A stretch of DNA of 32,604 nt, taken from contig JAIELG010000011.1 in the NCBI GenBank assembly GCA_019753155.1, positions 1-32,604 of the forward strand, in the 5' to 3' direction. Every line of letters starts with the position of its first letter. The first letter of the stretch is position 1. This document shows, piece after piece, positions 16,618-24,098 of the stretch. The position numbers and the translations under genes are program-made. The notes beneath the pieces were generated by a model. That model was given only the letters and a program-made list of their open reading frames with translations, was not told the DNA's origin and did not search any database. The DNA comes from Burkholderiales bacterium. Its GTDB lineage: Bacteria; Pseudomonadota; Gammaproteobacteria; Burkholderiales; JABEVD01.

Positions 16618-16773
16618 ATGCGGGACAAAATCAAACTGGAATCCTCTGCGGGAACGGGGCATTTCTACACCACCACGAAGAACAAGCGCACCACTCCGGA
16701 AAAGATCGAGATCAAGAAATTCGATCCCGTTGCGAGAAAGCATGTGCTCTACAAGGAAACGAAGCTGAAATAA
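16618..16773 (+). CDS. rpmG: 50S ribosomal protein L33
   Basis: A 51-aa bL33, starting [17 protein letters not shown] and ending [13 protein letters not shown]. It lacks the CxxC pairs of zinc-binding L33, so it is the zinc-independent form usual in this class. TTAGGAGA precedes the ATG. It is the second and last gene of the rpmB operon, with a strong terminator 15 bp after its stop. Confidence 0.97.
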   Translation: MRDKIKLESSAGTGHFYTTTKNKRTTPEKIEIKKFDPVARKHVLYKETKLK

Positions 16774-16787
16774 GCGCGTTTCACGGT

Positions 16788-16816
16788 AAAAAAGCCCGTC
16801 ATTGGCGGGCTTTTTT
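16788..16816. terminator. Bidirectional intrinsic terminator between rpmG and pap
   Basis: AAAAAAGCCCG (16788-16798), a seven-base loop, and CGGGCTTTTTT (16806-16816): a GC core flanked by A and T runs, so it works on both strands. The pap stop codon (16817-16815) falls inside the T-rich arm, so this terminator serves both convergent genes with no spare sequence. Confidence 0.9.
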
Positions 16817-18299
16817 ATTTCAGTTGAAATTCCTTTTCGAGCGTTTCGCAAAGCGTCTTCAAGATTTTGATGCGCGCATGGTATTTGTCGTTGGCTTCGA
16901 CCAGCGTCCATGGCGCGATGTCCGTGCTGGTCCTGTCCACCATGTCGCAAACGGCGGTTTCATAGGCGTCCCATTTTTCGCGGTTGCGCCAGTCCTCCTC
17001 GGTGATCTTGAAGCGTTTGAACCCGATTTTCTCTCTTTCCTCGAAGCGTCTCAATTGTTCGTCCCGGCTTATGGCGAGCCAGAACTTGAACAGGAACGTG
17101 CCGTTTTGCGCCAATTGCTGTTCGAAGTCGTTGATTTCGGAATAGGCGCGCATCCAGTCCGCCTCCAGGCAAAATCCCTCCACCCGTTCGACGAGCACCC
17201 TGCCGTACCATGAGCGGTCGAAAAGCGTGAAACGCCCGAGGCGTGGAATATGTCTCCAGAAGCGCCACAGGTAGGGATGGCTTTGCTCTTCCTCGGTGGG
17301 AGCCGCGATGGGAATGACCTGGTATTGCCTGGCGTCGAGCGCACCGGTAATGCGCTTGATGCTTCCCCCTTTCCCCCCCGCATCGGAACCTTCGAAAACG
17401 GCGACGACCGATTTCTTCCTGAATTCGGGTTGGCGCGAAAGCAGATTCAGTTTCCCCTGCAACAATTCCAGTTCCTTTTCATATTCATGCCTGGGCAGTT
17501 TCAGATTCAAATCCAGGGAACCGAGAAGGTGGCGCCTGTCTATGGATGGAAGCAGGGGGAAGGCATCCGGAATTTTTCGCTCGACATCCTCCCGCAGTCT
17601 TTTCTCAAGTGCGGCGAGCAGGGCTTTTCCGACGGTGAGGCTGCGATAATGAGGGTCCGTCCCTTCCACCACGATCCAGGGGGCCTCGGTGCGGCTCGAA
17701 AGGCGCAGGCTGTGCTCGGAGATCCTGCGGAATTTGTCGTAATGCTCGAACCGTTCCCAGTCCGTGTCGCTGACCCGCCAGCGGGTCTTCGGGTTTTTCT
17801 CCAAAGACTCGAGTCTGGTTTTCTGTCTGTCCTTGGAAAGGTGAAACCAGAATTTCAACAGGAGCGCGCCTTCGCCGGTCAGCATTTTTTCGAAACGCAC
17901 GATTTCCTCGAGGCGTTGATCGAGATGCGCGGTTTTTGAGTTTCCCATCACGCGATTTACAATGGGTTCCGTGTACCAGGAGCCGAACAGTATGCCTATC
18001 TTCCCTTTCGGAGGAAGCGCGCGCCAGAATCGCCACATATAGGGGCGCTCCCGCTCTTCGTCTGTCGGATCGGAAAAGGCGTGGGTCTGGATGTGGCGGG
18101 GATCCATCCATTCATTGAGCAGATTGACGGTCTCCCCTTTTCCGGCTCCGTCCACTCCCCCGATCAGGATGATCACCTGGAATTTTTTGCTTTGCGCCAG
18201 ATCGAATTGAGAATCGAGCAGGGCTTCCCTGAGCTTCGGAACTTCCGCTTCGTATGTTGCTTTGTCTATTTTATGGCCCAATTCGGCTGATTCGAACAT
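16815..18299 (-). CDS. pap: Polyphosphate:AMP phosphotransferase (two-domain PPK2)
   Basis: A 494-aa protein with two fused PPK2 domains, the layout of polyphosphate:AMP phosphotransferase, which makes ADP from AMP and polyphosphate. Domain 1 (about 1-235) has the Walker A GGVDGAGKG (47-55); domain 2 (about 255-494) has GSDAGGKGG (304-312) and the Walker-B-like block FDRSWYGR (360-367). The matching block in domain 1 reads FGSWYTE, without the Asp, so only the C-terminal domain is likely to be fully catalytic, as described for other two-domain PPK2 proteins. GGGGAGGA before the ATG at 18299 supports this start over a TTG 18 bp upstream. Single gene between two convergent or divergent neighbours. 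Confidence 0.93.
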   Translation of the reverse strand: MFESAELGHKIDKATYEAEVPKLREALLDSQFDLAQSKKFQVIILIGGVDGAGKGETVNLLNEWMDPRHIQTHAFSDPTDEERERPYMWRFWRALPPKGKIGILFGSWYTEPIVNRVMGNSKTAHLDQRLEEIVRFEKMLTGEGALLLKFWFHLSKDRQKTRLESLEKNPKTRWRVSDTDWERFEHYDKFRRISEHSLRLSSRTEAPWIVVEGTDPHYRSLTVGKALLAALEKRLREDVERKIPDAFPLLPSIDRRHLLGSLDLNLKLPRHEYEKELELLQGKLNLLSRQPEFRKKSVVAVFEGSDAGGKGGSIKRITGALDARQYQVIPIAAPTEEEQSHPYLWRFWRHIPRLGRFTLFDRSWYGRVLVERVEGFCLEADWMRAYSEINDFEQQLAQNGTFLFKFWLAISRDEQLRRFEEREKIGFKRFKITEEDWRNREKWDAYETAVCDMVDRTSTDIAPWTLVEANDKYHARIKILKTLCETLEKEFQLK

Positions 18300-18340
18300 A
18301 AGTCCTCCCCGAAGCATGCAATAGTTTATCGCATTCCGTC

Positions 18341-18377
18341 TATAATGGTTTTGAACTTTTTAATTTGAACTTTTTAA
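18341..18377 (+). promoter_or_regulatory. -10 box followed by a 14-bp tandem repeat
   Basis: A perfect TATAAT (18341-18346) is followed by two exact copies of TTTGAACTTTTTAA (18350-18363 and 18364-18377), which end just before the AAGGAGG ribosome binding site of the VOC gene. The repeat covers the likely start of transcription and the leader. No matching -35 is seen, so an activator may be needed. Confidence 0.55.
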
Positions 18378-18390
18378 AAGGAGGATAGAC

Positions 18391-18780
18391 ATGGACGAAC
18401 AATTCATGAAGCACGGTTTTTTCAGCTGGTGCGAGTTGATGACGACCGACGTGGAAGGGGCGCAGGCGTTTTACTCCGAACTTTTCGGATGGAACCTCGC
18501 CGAAAAGGCCATGGGGATGGATTACACGCTTGTGAAGGCGGACGGCAAGGCGATCGGCGGGGTCATGGCGATGCCTGAGGAGGCGAAAGGCATGCCGCCT
18601 GCGTGGGGCGCATACGTGACCGTGGACGACGTTGACAGGGTGGCCGGGGATGCAGCCAGGCTCGGCGGGAAAGTGCTGGTTCCGCCCAGAGATATTCCCG
18701 AAGTGGGGCGTTTTTGCGTGATCCAGGATCCGCAGGGCGCGGTGATCTCGGCGATCACCTACAGGTTTTGCAGCCAGTAG
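18391..18780 (+). CDS. VOC-family (glyoxalase-like) protein
   Basis: A 129-aa two-module VOC-fold protein (glyoxalase/bleomycin resistance/dioxygenase superfamily). Module 1 begins FFSWCELMTTDVEGAQAFYSELFGW; module 2 has the pattern AWGAYVTVDDVD and ends with the conserved VIQDPQGAVISAITY. Members of this subgroup are often annotated as hydroxylases or glyoxalases, but the substrate is unknown; usual metal-ligand positions are not all clear here. AAGGAGG precedes the ATG. It is a single gene diverging from pap. Confidence 0.88.
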   Translation: MDEQFMKHGFFSWCELMTTDVEGAQAFYSELFGWNLAEKAMGMDYTLVKADGKAIGGVMAMPEEAKGMPPAWGAYVTVDDVDRVAGDAARLGGKVLVPPRDIPEVGRFCVIQDPQGAVISAITYRFCSQ

Positions 18781-18850
18781 GTGAATTGACGGGGTGGCGG
18801 CGATGCTTTACCGGCATGTCATCCCGGCTGCCACCACGTGTGATCCCGAT

Positions 18851-18887
18851 GATCCTGTGCATCCCGAGGATCCTGTGTCATCCCGAG
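18851..18887. repeat. Two degenerate tandem 18-19 bp repeats (REP-like)
   Basis: GATCCTGTGCATCCCGAG (18851-18868) is followed directly by GATCCTGTGTCATCCCGAG (18869-18887). Partial related units flank them: a GTGATCCCGAT before, and GAAATCGAGGGATCCTGAG after. The CATCCCGAG...CGAGGGATC pairing resembles dispersed extragenic repeats I have seen in many bacterial genomes. It lies in the 194-bp gap between the VOC stop and the sulfotransferase stop. Confidence 0.6.
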
Positions 18888-18974
18888 GAAATCGAGGGAT
18901 CCTGAGATTCCTCCGGTTCGGTTGGAAGACGGTTCCGAACGCCGTGTTTCCATGGATTGACCGACTGCCAGGTC

Positions 18975-19988
18975 TCAAACCAGCCATTCGTCGTCGGAAT
19001 AGAACTCTCGGGAAATTTCGCCTACGAGCGATTTCAATTTTTTTACTTCCGCAGGGGTCAGCCTGTTTTTCCAGGTAGAGATGTTATGGTAGCTGTTCCT
19101 CCTGATTTCCTTGGGGAGGTACCAGGAAAACATACTGTCGGCATAGGAATGCTTTTTGATCGTATCCTCTTCGTGCGCGCCGAAGCTCAGGCCGAATTTT
19201 TCGAAAATGGAATGGAAGCCATTGATCGGATCCCTGGACAAATCCTCGTGGCGTATGAAGACCCAGTCGGGGTGCATCTTCCTGTACTTCAGGATCATGT
19301 AGTGAACCACCATCCAGAGCAGTGCGGCCTGCTCTATGAAATCGGCTTTTCCCGCCTCCACCCTTTTCATGTTGTCGGCAAACGGATGCAGGTGATCGCG
19401 CATCAGGAGGGGCTGGTCGAGGAACTGAGAGAACGAGTGGGGTTTCATGATCTTGATGCTTCCGGCAAAAGCCGCCGGATGCCTGATCATGACCAGCACA
19501 TCCATGTTGAACTTCGAATGCAGCCATTCTGCGGAAAACAGTGCGATAGGATCCTTCATCAAGGGTCTCGCCTCCTTGAGACGATAGCCCATCCAGAGGG
19601 AATGCAGCGCCATGGTCTTGAGCGCATCCCGCGAGCTTTGCGCCTGCTTCAGTCCGCCCAGCAGATCGTGCCGGAATTCCAGGGTCTTTTGCAGGGAGGG
19701 GAGAAACCTGCTCTCGTTTTGCTCGCAGACATAGGTGAAGAAACGGTCGAAACTGGTGTCGCAAATGCCCCATCGATTGCCGACGTTGAATGGTTCGTGG
19801 ATGTAGCCGACGGCAGGAGATGAAGCCAGCATGCGGCCGACCCAGGTCGTTCCGGACCGGTGCGATCCGGTCACCAGGATGGGTTTCCTCGCCCTGACCT
19901 TGGCGATGCTGTTCCTTGCAGGCTGCGTTTCATGATATTCGAAAAGATGCGCCTGACTGATTTCCGCTTTCCTGAGTGATAGGGTCAT
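18975..19988 (-). CDS. PAPS-dependent sulfotransferase
   Basis: A 337-aa enzyme expected to move a sulfuryl group from PAPS to a carbohydrate or lipid acceptor. The 5'-phosphosulfate loop GSHRSGTTWVGR stands at 41-52, and the 3'-phosphate-binding segment DVLVMIRHPAAFAGS near 162-176. The C-terminal half contains the aromatic and basic residues usual for the family. There is no signal peptide, so it is cytoplasmic or peripheral. The acceptor is not predictable; no glycan cluster is nearby and it stands alone on the minus strand. Confidence 0.88.
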   Translation of the reverse strand: MTLSLRKAEISQAHLFEYHETQPARNSIAKVRARKPILVTGSHRSGTTWVGRMLASSPAVGYIHEPFNVGNRWGICDTSFDRFFTYVCEQNESRFLPSLQKTLEFRHDLLGGLKQAQSSRDALKTMALHSLWMGYRLKEARPLMKDPIALFSAEWLHSKFNMDVLVMIRHPAAFAGSIKIMKPHSFSQFLDQPLLMRDHLHPFADNMKRVEAGKADFIEQAALLWMVVHYMILKYRKMHPDWVFIRHEDLSRDPINGFHSIFEKFGLSFGAHEEDTIKKHSYADSMFSWYLPKEIRRNSYHNISTWKNRLTPAEVKKLKSLVGEISREFYSDDEWLV

Positions 19989-20168
19989 ATGCTTTTCCCG
20001 CCAGGGCGCACGGCAAAGCCGCCCACCGATGATTGATCATGGATGCTGTGAAGCAGCAACGATTCTAGGGGGAATTTGTAACCTGGAAATCAAAAAAAGG
20101 TAACGGAGTGTGCCGCAAGTGTAACTGTGCCGGTTACTGCTCCGGCGGGAAGAGGGGCATGGTCGCGG

Positions 20169-20197
20169 AAAAAGGCGGCTCGAAAACGAACCGCCTT
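20169..20197 (-). terminator. Intrinsic terminator of the TPR gene
   Basis: Arms AAGGCGGCTCG (20172-20182) and CGAACCGCCTT (20187-20197) pair around AAAA with one mismatch; on the minus strand the stem is followed by a run of T. It lies just after the stop of the TPR-protein gene. The rest of the 216-bp gap to the sulfotransferase start holds nothing I can identify. Confidence 0.75.
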
Positions 20198-20204
20198 GAG
20201 TTCT

Positions 20205-21014
20205 CTAGCTCCAGTCGCCTCCGCCGAAATCCGAATTGTCGGCAAAGCTCGATCCGTCGTTCCAGGATGAATTGTCGGCGATGCCGAAATCCTGTCCGCC
20301 CATGTTGTCCGAAGAATTCCATGAATCCGAGACGGGGGACATGTTGTTTCCGGAATTGCCGTCCATGAAATGGTGGGCGAGTTCCTCGCCTGCAACCATG
20401 CCGGCTCCCAGGGCTGCGCCTGTTGCGAGTCCGGAAAGTATGCCCGAACCCATTCCACCGCCCATCGGCGCGGGACCGTAGCCCGGGCCATAGCCGCCCG
20501 CGCCGTAGGGAGCGCCCCCGGGACCGAAGGATGAGCCGGGAAAAGGCTGGGCGCCTGCCGGAACATAAGCCGGGCGGCGCGCGGCCATGGAGCGGAATAT
20601 CAGGTAGATCACGGTGATGGCGCCTATCCCAAGGAAAAACATGCCCCAGGGAAAGCCCGCCTGCTGGGAATGCGCACCGACCGGCTGGCGGCTGCCTCCT
20701 ATGAGGGTTCTGAGTTCCTGCACGGCTTCAGGTTTGGCGAAGGGCAGCCCGGGTTCGAGGCGCTGGGCTGTTTCGAGTTCCGTTGCCGCGTTGCCCGTGC
20801 GTCCCTCTTTTGCCAGTATTTCGGCTTCGACGAAGTGCGCCTTGGCGCTGTTGGGATGCTCCTGAAGCACCCTGGTCATCATTTTCTGCGCTTCGTCCAG
20901 TCTGCCGGACTGTGCTGCCTGATAGACCTGGTGCAGCGAAGGGCTGTCGTCCGCGAAGGCGGGGCCGCCGAGCAGGACTGCGGCTGCCAGAACGATTGCT
21001 GATTTCCTGAACAT
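20205..21014 (-). CDS. Exported TPR protein with transmembrane helix and Gly-rich tail
   Basis: A 269-aa protein of unknown function. A signal peptide (1-21, ending AFA) is followed by two tetratricopeptide-like repeats (about 25-95), a single transmembrane helix (about 124-141), and a long Gly/Pro/Tyr-rich then Ser/Asn/Asp-rich tail (155-269) that is likely disordered. The hydrophobic GILSGLATGAALGAGMVAGE stretch in the tail resembles a glycine-zipper, as in some envelope or membrane-remodelling proteins. GGAGATATCGC precedes the ATG. It lies 87 bp after the desaturase gene on the same strand and could be co-transcribed with it. Confidence 0.8.
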   Translation of the reverse strand: MFRKSAIVLAAAVLLGGPAFADDSPSLHQVYQAAQSGRLDEAQKMMTRVLQEHPNSAKAHFVEAEILAKEGRTGNAATELETAQRLEPGLPFAKPEAVQELRTLIGGSRQPVGAHSQQAGFPWGMFFLGIGAITVIYLIFRSMAARRPAYVPAGAQPFPGSSFGPGGAPYGAGGYGPGYGPAPMGGGMGSGILSGLATGAALGAGMVAGEELAHHFMDGNSGNNMSPVSDSWNSSDNMGGQDFGIADNSSWNDGSSFADNSDFGGGDWS

Positions 21015-21101
21015 GCGATATCTCCTTTTGTTTCGGACAGGCGGTACATGGGGCCGTCCGGCGTGAATTCAAGTGTTGGACAATGGTTCCCGGAAATGGT
21101 T

Positions 21102-22253
21102 TCAGGCGTAGCTTCTCAATCTCAGCGAGAAAGCCTGAAGCTGTGCGATCCCGCTCGCTTCCGCCCTGCCGCACCAGTCGTCGAGCTGTCTGACGAGTTG
21201 CTCCTTGGATGCGGCGGAGCGGGCCCACAATGCCTCCAGTTCATGGCGCATGGTATAGACTGTTTTCAGCGGCTGGCTCATGTCAAGCGCAAGATCGAGC
21301 TTCCTGCGGGAGGATTCGTCCAGATCCCCCGCATCGATATGGAGCCACTTTCTGATCAGGGGAAGGTCGATTCCATGCATTCTGCCGATTTCTTCGACAT
21401 AAATGCTCTTCAATGTCTTGGCGTATTTTGCAAGCACTTCGTAGCGATGGGTGATCACGGCCTGCAGCGTTTCGATATCGCATTGCTGTTTTGCCGCAGC
21501 GAGCCGCAATTTCGGCGCCGTTTTTTTCACCCTGGCAAGCCCCAGCATCTCCATGATGCGGATATACATCCAACCGATGTCGAATTCGTACCATTTGGAG
21601 GAAAGTTTGGCGGAGGAAGCATAGGCATGGTGGTTGTTGTGCAGTTCCTCTCCGCCGATCAGGATTCCGATGGGGAAGATGTTGGTGCTCGCATCCCCGG
21701 CCCTGAAATTCCGGTAGCCGAAATAGTGTCCGACGCCGTTGATGACCCCCGCTGCCCAGAATGGAATCCAGGCCATCTGTATACCCCAGACGAAAAGTCC
21801 GGGCAACCCGAAGAGCGCGATGTCGGCGAGCAGCATCAGGACGATCCCGCTTTTCTGGAATCTGAAGTACACATTGCGCTCCAGCCAGTCATCGGGGGTG
21901 CCGTGGCCGTAGCGCGCCAGCGTTTCCGCGTTCCTCGATTCCTTGACATAAAGGAAAACGCCGGTCCACAGCACCCTGTTGATTCCGAGTATCTGCGGGC
22001 TGTGCGGATCTTCGGGCGTTTCGCACTTCGCGTGATGCTTGCGGTGGATCGCCGCCCATTCCTTCGTGGCCATGCCCGTGGTCAGCCAGAGCCACAGCCG
22101 GAAGAAATGGCTGACGATGGGATGCAGGTCGAGTGCCCGGTGAGCCTGGTGGCGGTGCAGGAAAATCGTGACGCCGGCGATGGTGACATGGGTGAGTGCG
22201 AGTGTTGCGAGGACGAGTTGCCAGAAAGACAAACCGAGAATACCTGAAGACAT
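21102..22253 (-). CDS. Membrane fatty acid desaturase (delta-9/DesA type)
   Basis: A 383-aa di-iron membrane desaturase that puts a cis double bond into acyl chains, lowering membrane rigidity. Its three histidine boxes are HRHQAH (33-38), HRKHH (70-74) and HNNHH (205-209), of the stearoyl-CoA desaturase pattern. Membrane segments lie near 12-32, 45-62, 137-155 and 157-178. About 120 C-terminal residues (from 260) form a helical extension seen in proteobacterial members. Transcription probably starts from the strong promoter just upstream. AAGGAAC before the ATG serves as ribosome binding site. Confidence 0.93.
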   Translation of the reverse strand: MSSGILGLSFWQLVLATLALTHVTIAGVTIFLHRHQAHRALDLHPIVSHFFRLWLWLTTGMATKEWAAIHRKHHAKCETPEDPHSPQILGINRVLWTGVFLYVKESRNAETLARYGHGTPDDWLERNVYFRFQKSGIVLMLLADIALFGLPGLFVWGIQMAWIPFWAAGVINGVGHYFGYRNFRAGDASTNIFPIGILIGGEELHNNHHAYASSAKLSSKWYEFDIGWMYIRIMEMLGLARVKKTAPKLRLAAAKQQCDIETLQAVITHRYEVLAKYAKTLKSIYVEEIGRMHGIDLPLIRKWLHIDAGDLDESSRRKLDLALDMSQPLKTVYTMRHELEALWARSAASKEQLVRQLDDWCGRAEASGIAQLQAFSLRLRSYA

Positions 22254-22634
22254 TAAACAATGTTCCTTGGGGTGGGAAAACTTTCAGACTATACACACAA
22301 TTGCGGCTTAGTCAATGATCATGTCGACTGGCGTCGATTTTCCGTGTCATCTGTCATTCCGTTTCGATTATTCCAGGACGAACCCCATTCTTTTCGGGGT
22401 TTCCCCTTTCATTGCGCATTCTTCCCGAAGCGCGTCGAAGAACTTCCCGGCAGACACGGGCTCCATCGTCAAATGGAATTGCCTCGCTGCAACGGAAAAA
22501 CGTCTCGGCGCCGAAACTTCGAACTACCTCAAAGAAGAAACTGGCCGATTTCTCGCTGTCCTGGCGTTCGATGCAGGGGGCAACTGAGAAAGCGACATGA
22601 AATCCAGAAATGGAATGCCCGTCTTATCAGCGTG
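22254..22634. other. Non-coding stretch between desaturase and IS remnant
   Basis: After the desaturase promoter I see no credible gene here. Short open frames exist on both strands, including 51 codons on the minus strand ending near 22369, but none has a ribosome binding site or a recognisable domain. A hairpin AACCCC-N9-GGGGTT lies at 22381-22401. The stretch may be decayed insertion-sequence or gene debris. Confidence 0.5.
22288..22315 (-). promoter_or_regulatory. Sigma-70-type promoter of the desaturase gene
   Basis: On the minus strand TTGACT (22315-22310), a 16-bp spacer and TATAGT (22293-22288) give five of six matches at each hexamer. The expected start of transcription is about 28 bp before the desaturase ATG. 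Confidence 0.7.
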
Positions 22635-22760
22635 AGTAATCTGGTTCGGGTGAACTTCAAAATGCTCAGCCAGCTCGGCCAAGGTCTTGTCCCCCTTGAT
22701 CGCAGCCATGGCCACCTTGGCCTTGAAATCCGCCCCGTGATTCCTTCTCGATCGTTTCAT
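22635..22760 (-). pseudogene. IS3-family transposase OrfA fragment
   Basis: Forty-two codons starting [20 protein letters not shown] and ending in HPNQIT match the N-terminal helix-turn-helix of IS3-family OrfA. Where the family continues with QWK and a leucine zipper, the frame changes to unrelated sequence (HADKTGIP...) until a stop at 22524. The element is therefore truncated near 22634; the zipper, OrfB and its DDE catalytic domain are missing. GGACTGTCCAGTTTT at 22820-22834, between this fragment and mscS, may be the remaining terminal repeat. Confidence 0.75.
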
Positions 22761-22834
22761 CGCCTTGCTCCTCTGTTTCGCCACCTCCGGTGGCTTCGAC
22801 TATGCAAGGTTACCACTTAACGGACTGTCCAGTT

Positions 22835-24082
22835 TTACGCAGCCACCTCGGTCCGGTTTTCGCTACAGCCGTTCGAACCCAGCAGTCTGACTTCCCGCTG
22901 CGGGAAGGGGATTTCGATGCCGTTTTTTTTGAATTCGCGCCAGATGTCTAAGTTGATGTCCGAAATCAGGCCGAGCCTGCCTTCTTCGAGGTCGCCGATC
23001 CAGAAACCGAGTTCGAGATCGATGCCGCTCTCGGCGAAATGCTTCAGGAAAACCAGCGGTTCCGGGGATGCGAGCACCCTGGGCTGTTTTTTCGCGGCTT
23101 CCAGCATGATCTTCATGGCAAGTTCGAGGTCGCTGCCGTAGCCGACCTGGATCGGCGCGGCGAGCCGCACCTGCCTGTCGGTGTAGGTGTGGTTGATCAC
23201 GGTGGAGGTGATCAGCGTGTCGTTCGGGATCAATGCTTCGCTGCCGTCCGCGCTCTTCAGGACGACATATCTCGTCGTGAGCTTGGTGAGCGTGCCCGTC
23301 CTGTCTTCGACGCTGACGATATCGTCAATGTGGATGGAGCGGTCGAGCAGGATGATGAATCCGCTCACGTAATTGCTGGCGATTTTCTGCAACCCGAGGC
23401 CGAGACCGACGCCGAGCGCGCCGCCGAACATCGAAAGCGCCGTCATGTTGATTCCGGCAGCCGAGAGGGCGGCGAACGCTGCGATGAGGATGAAGATGGT
23501 CCGGGTGACCTTGGACAGCATGACCCTGAGGTTCATGTCCATGCCCTCGGTTCCCATGATCTTCTTTTCGATGGCGCGGCTTGCCCAGAGCGCCACCAGG
23601 AAGCTTATCGCGACCATGACGAGCGCCTGCATGACGAGCAGGGCCGAAATCCTCTCCTTGCCGAAGTTGAAGCCGAATTCGTCCAGGGATTCGATGATGT
23701 TCTGCGAAAATCCGGTTATATGGAGCGCGAGGACGATCCAGACCAGCCATGCGACGAATTTTTCCCAGGACAGGATCCAGGCTTCCTGAGCGAAGATCGT
23801 CTCCAGCATGTAAACCACGATGCGGATGATTGCGAGCGCAAGCAGCATCTGGATCGCGATTTCGATGAGGGTCGTGGGAAGATGGAAGTGCCTGAGAACG
23901 GCCTTGCCGATCAGCGCGAAAGCAAGCGCGAGGATAGGGAAGGGGAGCCGCTTTGCGCTGCCCGATGCGATTTTCGCCTGGACGAGCCGGAAGAGCATCC
24001 AGGCCGAGGCGAGGCCGAGCGCGAGGGCGATGATCTGCGAAAAAGCCTCGCGCCCCTGGAGAAGCTGCCCTAGCTTTTCCAC
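22835..24082 (-). CDS. MscS-family mechanosensitive channel
   Basis: A 415-aa small-conductance mechanosensitive channel that opens on hypo-osmotic shock. Hydrophobic segments lie near 15-33, 46-62, 73-92, 108-124, 150-170 and 190-212; the pore helix (about 213-235) has the Gly/Ala pattern GGALGVGLGLGLQKIASNYVSG split by charged residues. The cytoplasmic beta and alpha-beta domains follow and end in the conserved IPFPQREVRLL. The last dozen residues (SNGCSENRTEVAA) are not conserved, and the stop lies next to the putative IS end, so the C-terminus may have been altered by the insertion. It starts 16 bp after the Rieske gene and is probably in its operon. Confidence 0.9.
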   Translation of the reverse strand: MEKLGQLLQGREAFSQIIALALGLASAWMLFRLVQAKIASGSAKRLPFPILALAFALIGKAVLRHFHLPTTLIEIAIQMLLALAIIRIVVYMLETIFAQEAWILSWEKFVAWLVWIVLALHITGFSQNIIESLDEFGFNFGKERISALLVMQALVMVAISFLVALWASRAIEKKIMGTEGMDMNLRVMLSKVTRTIFILIAAFAALSAAGINMTALSMFGGALGVGLGLGLQKIASNYVSGFIILLDRSIHIDDIVSVEDRTGTLTKLTTRYVVLKSADGSEALIPNDTLITSTVINHTYTDRQVRLAAPIQVGYGSDLELAMKIMLEAAKKQPRVLASPEPLVFLKHFAESGIDLELGFWIGDLEEGRLGLISDINLDIWREFKKNGIEIPFPQREVRLLGSNGCSENRTEVAA

Positions 24083-24098
24083 GATGATGTGCGGACCA

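Noticed and set aside
20205..20560. Tandem amino-acid repeats in the TPR protein tail as a possible DNA repeat array
   Set aside because: The Gly/Pro/Tyr and Asn/Ser/Asp richness is compositional; no exact repeated DNA unit was seen.
22260..22820. Plus-strand frames near the IS remnant that could be a small gene
   Set aside because: No ribosome binding site or recognised domain, and the OrfA fragment on the other strand explains part of the openness.
23039..24073. Plus-strand open frame opposite mscS
   Set aside because: Highly charged shadow sequence without hydrophobic core or family features; mscS is well supported.
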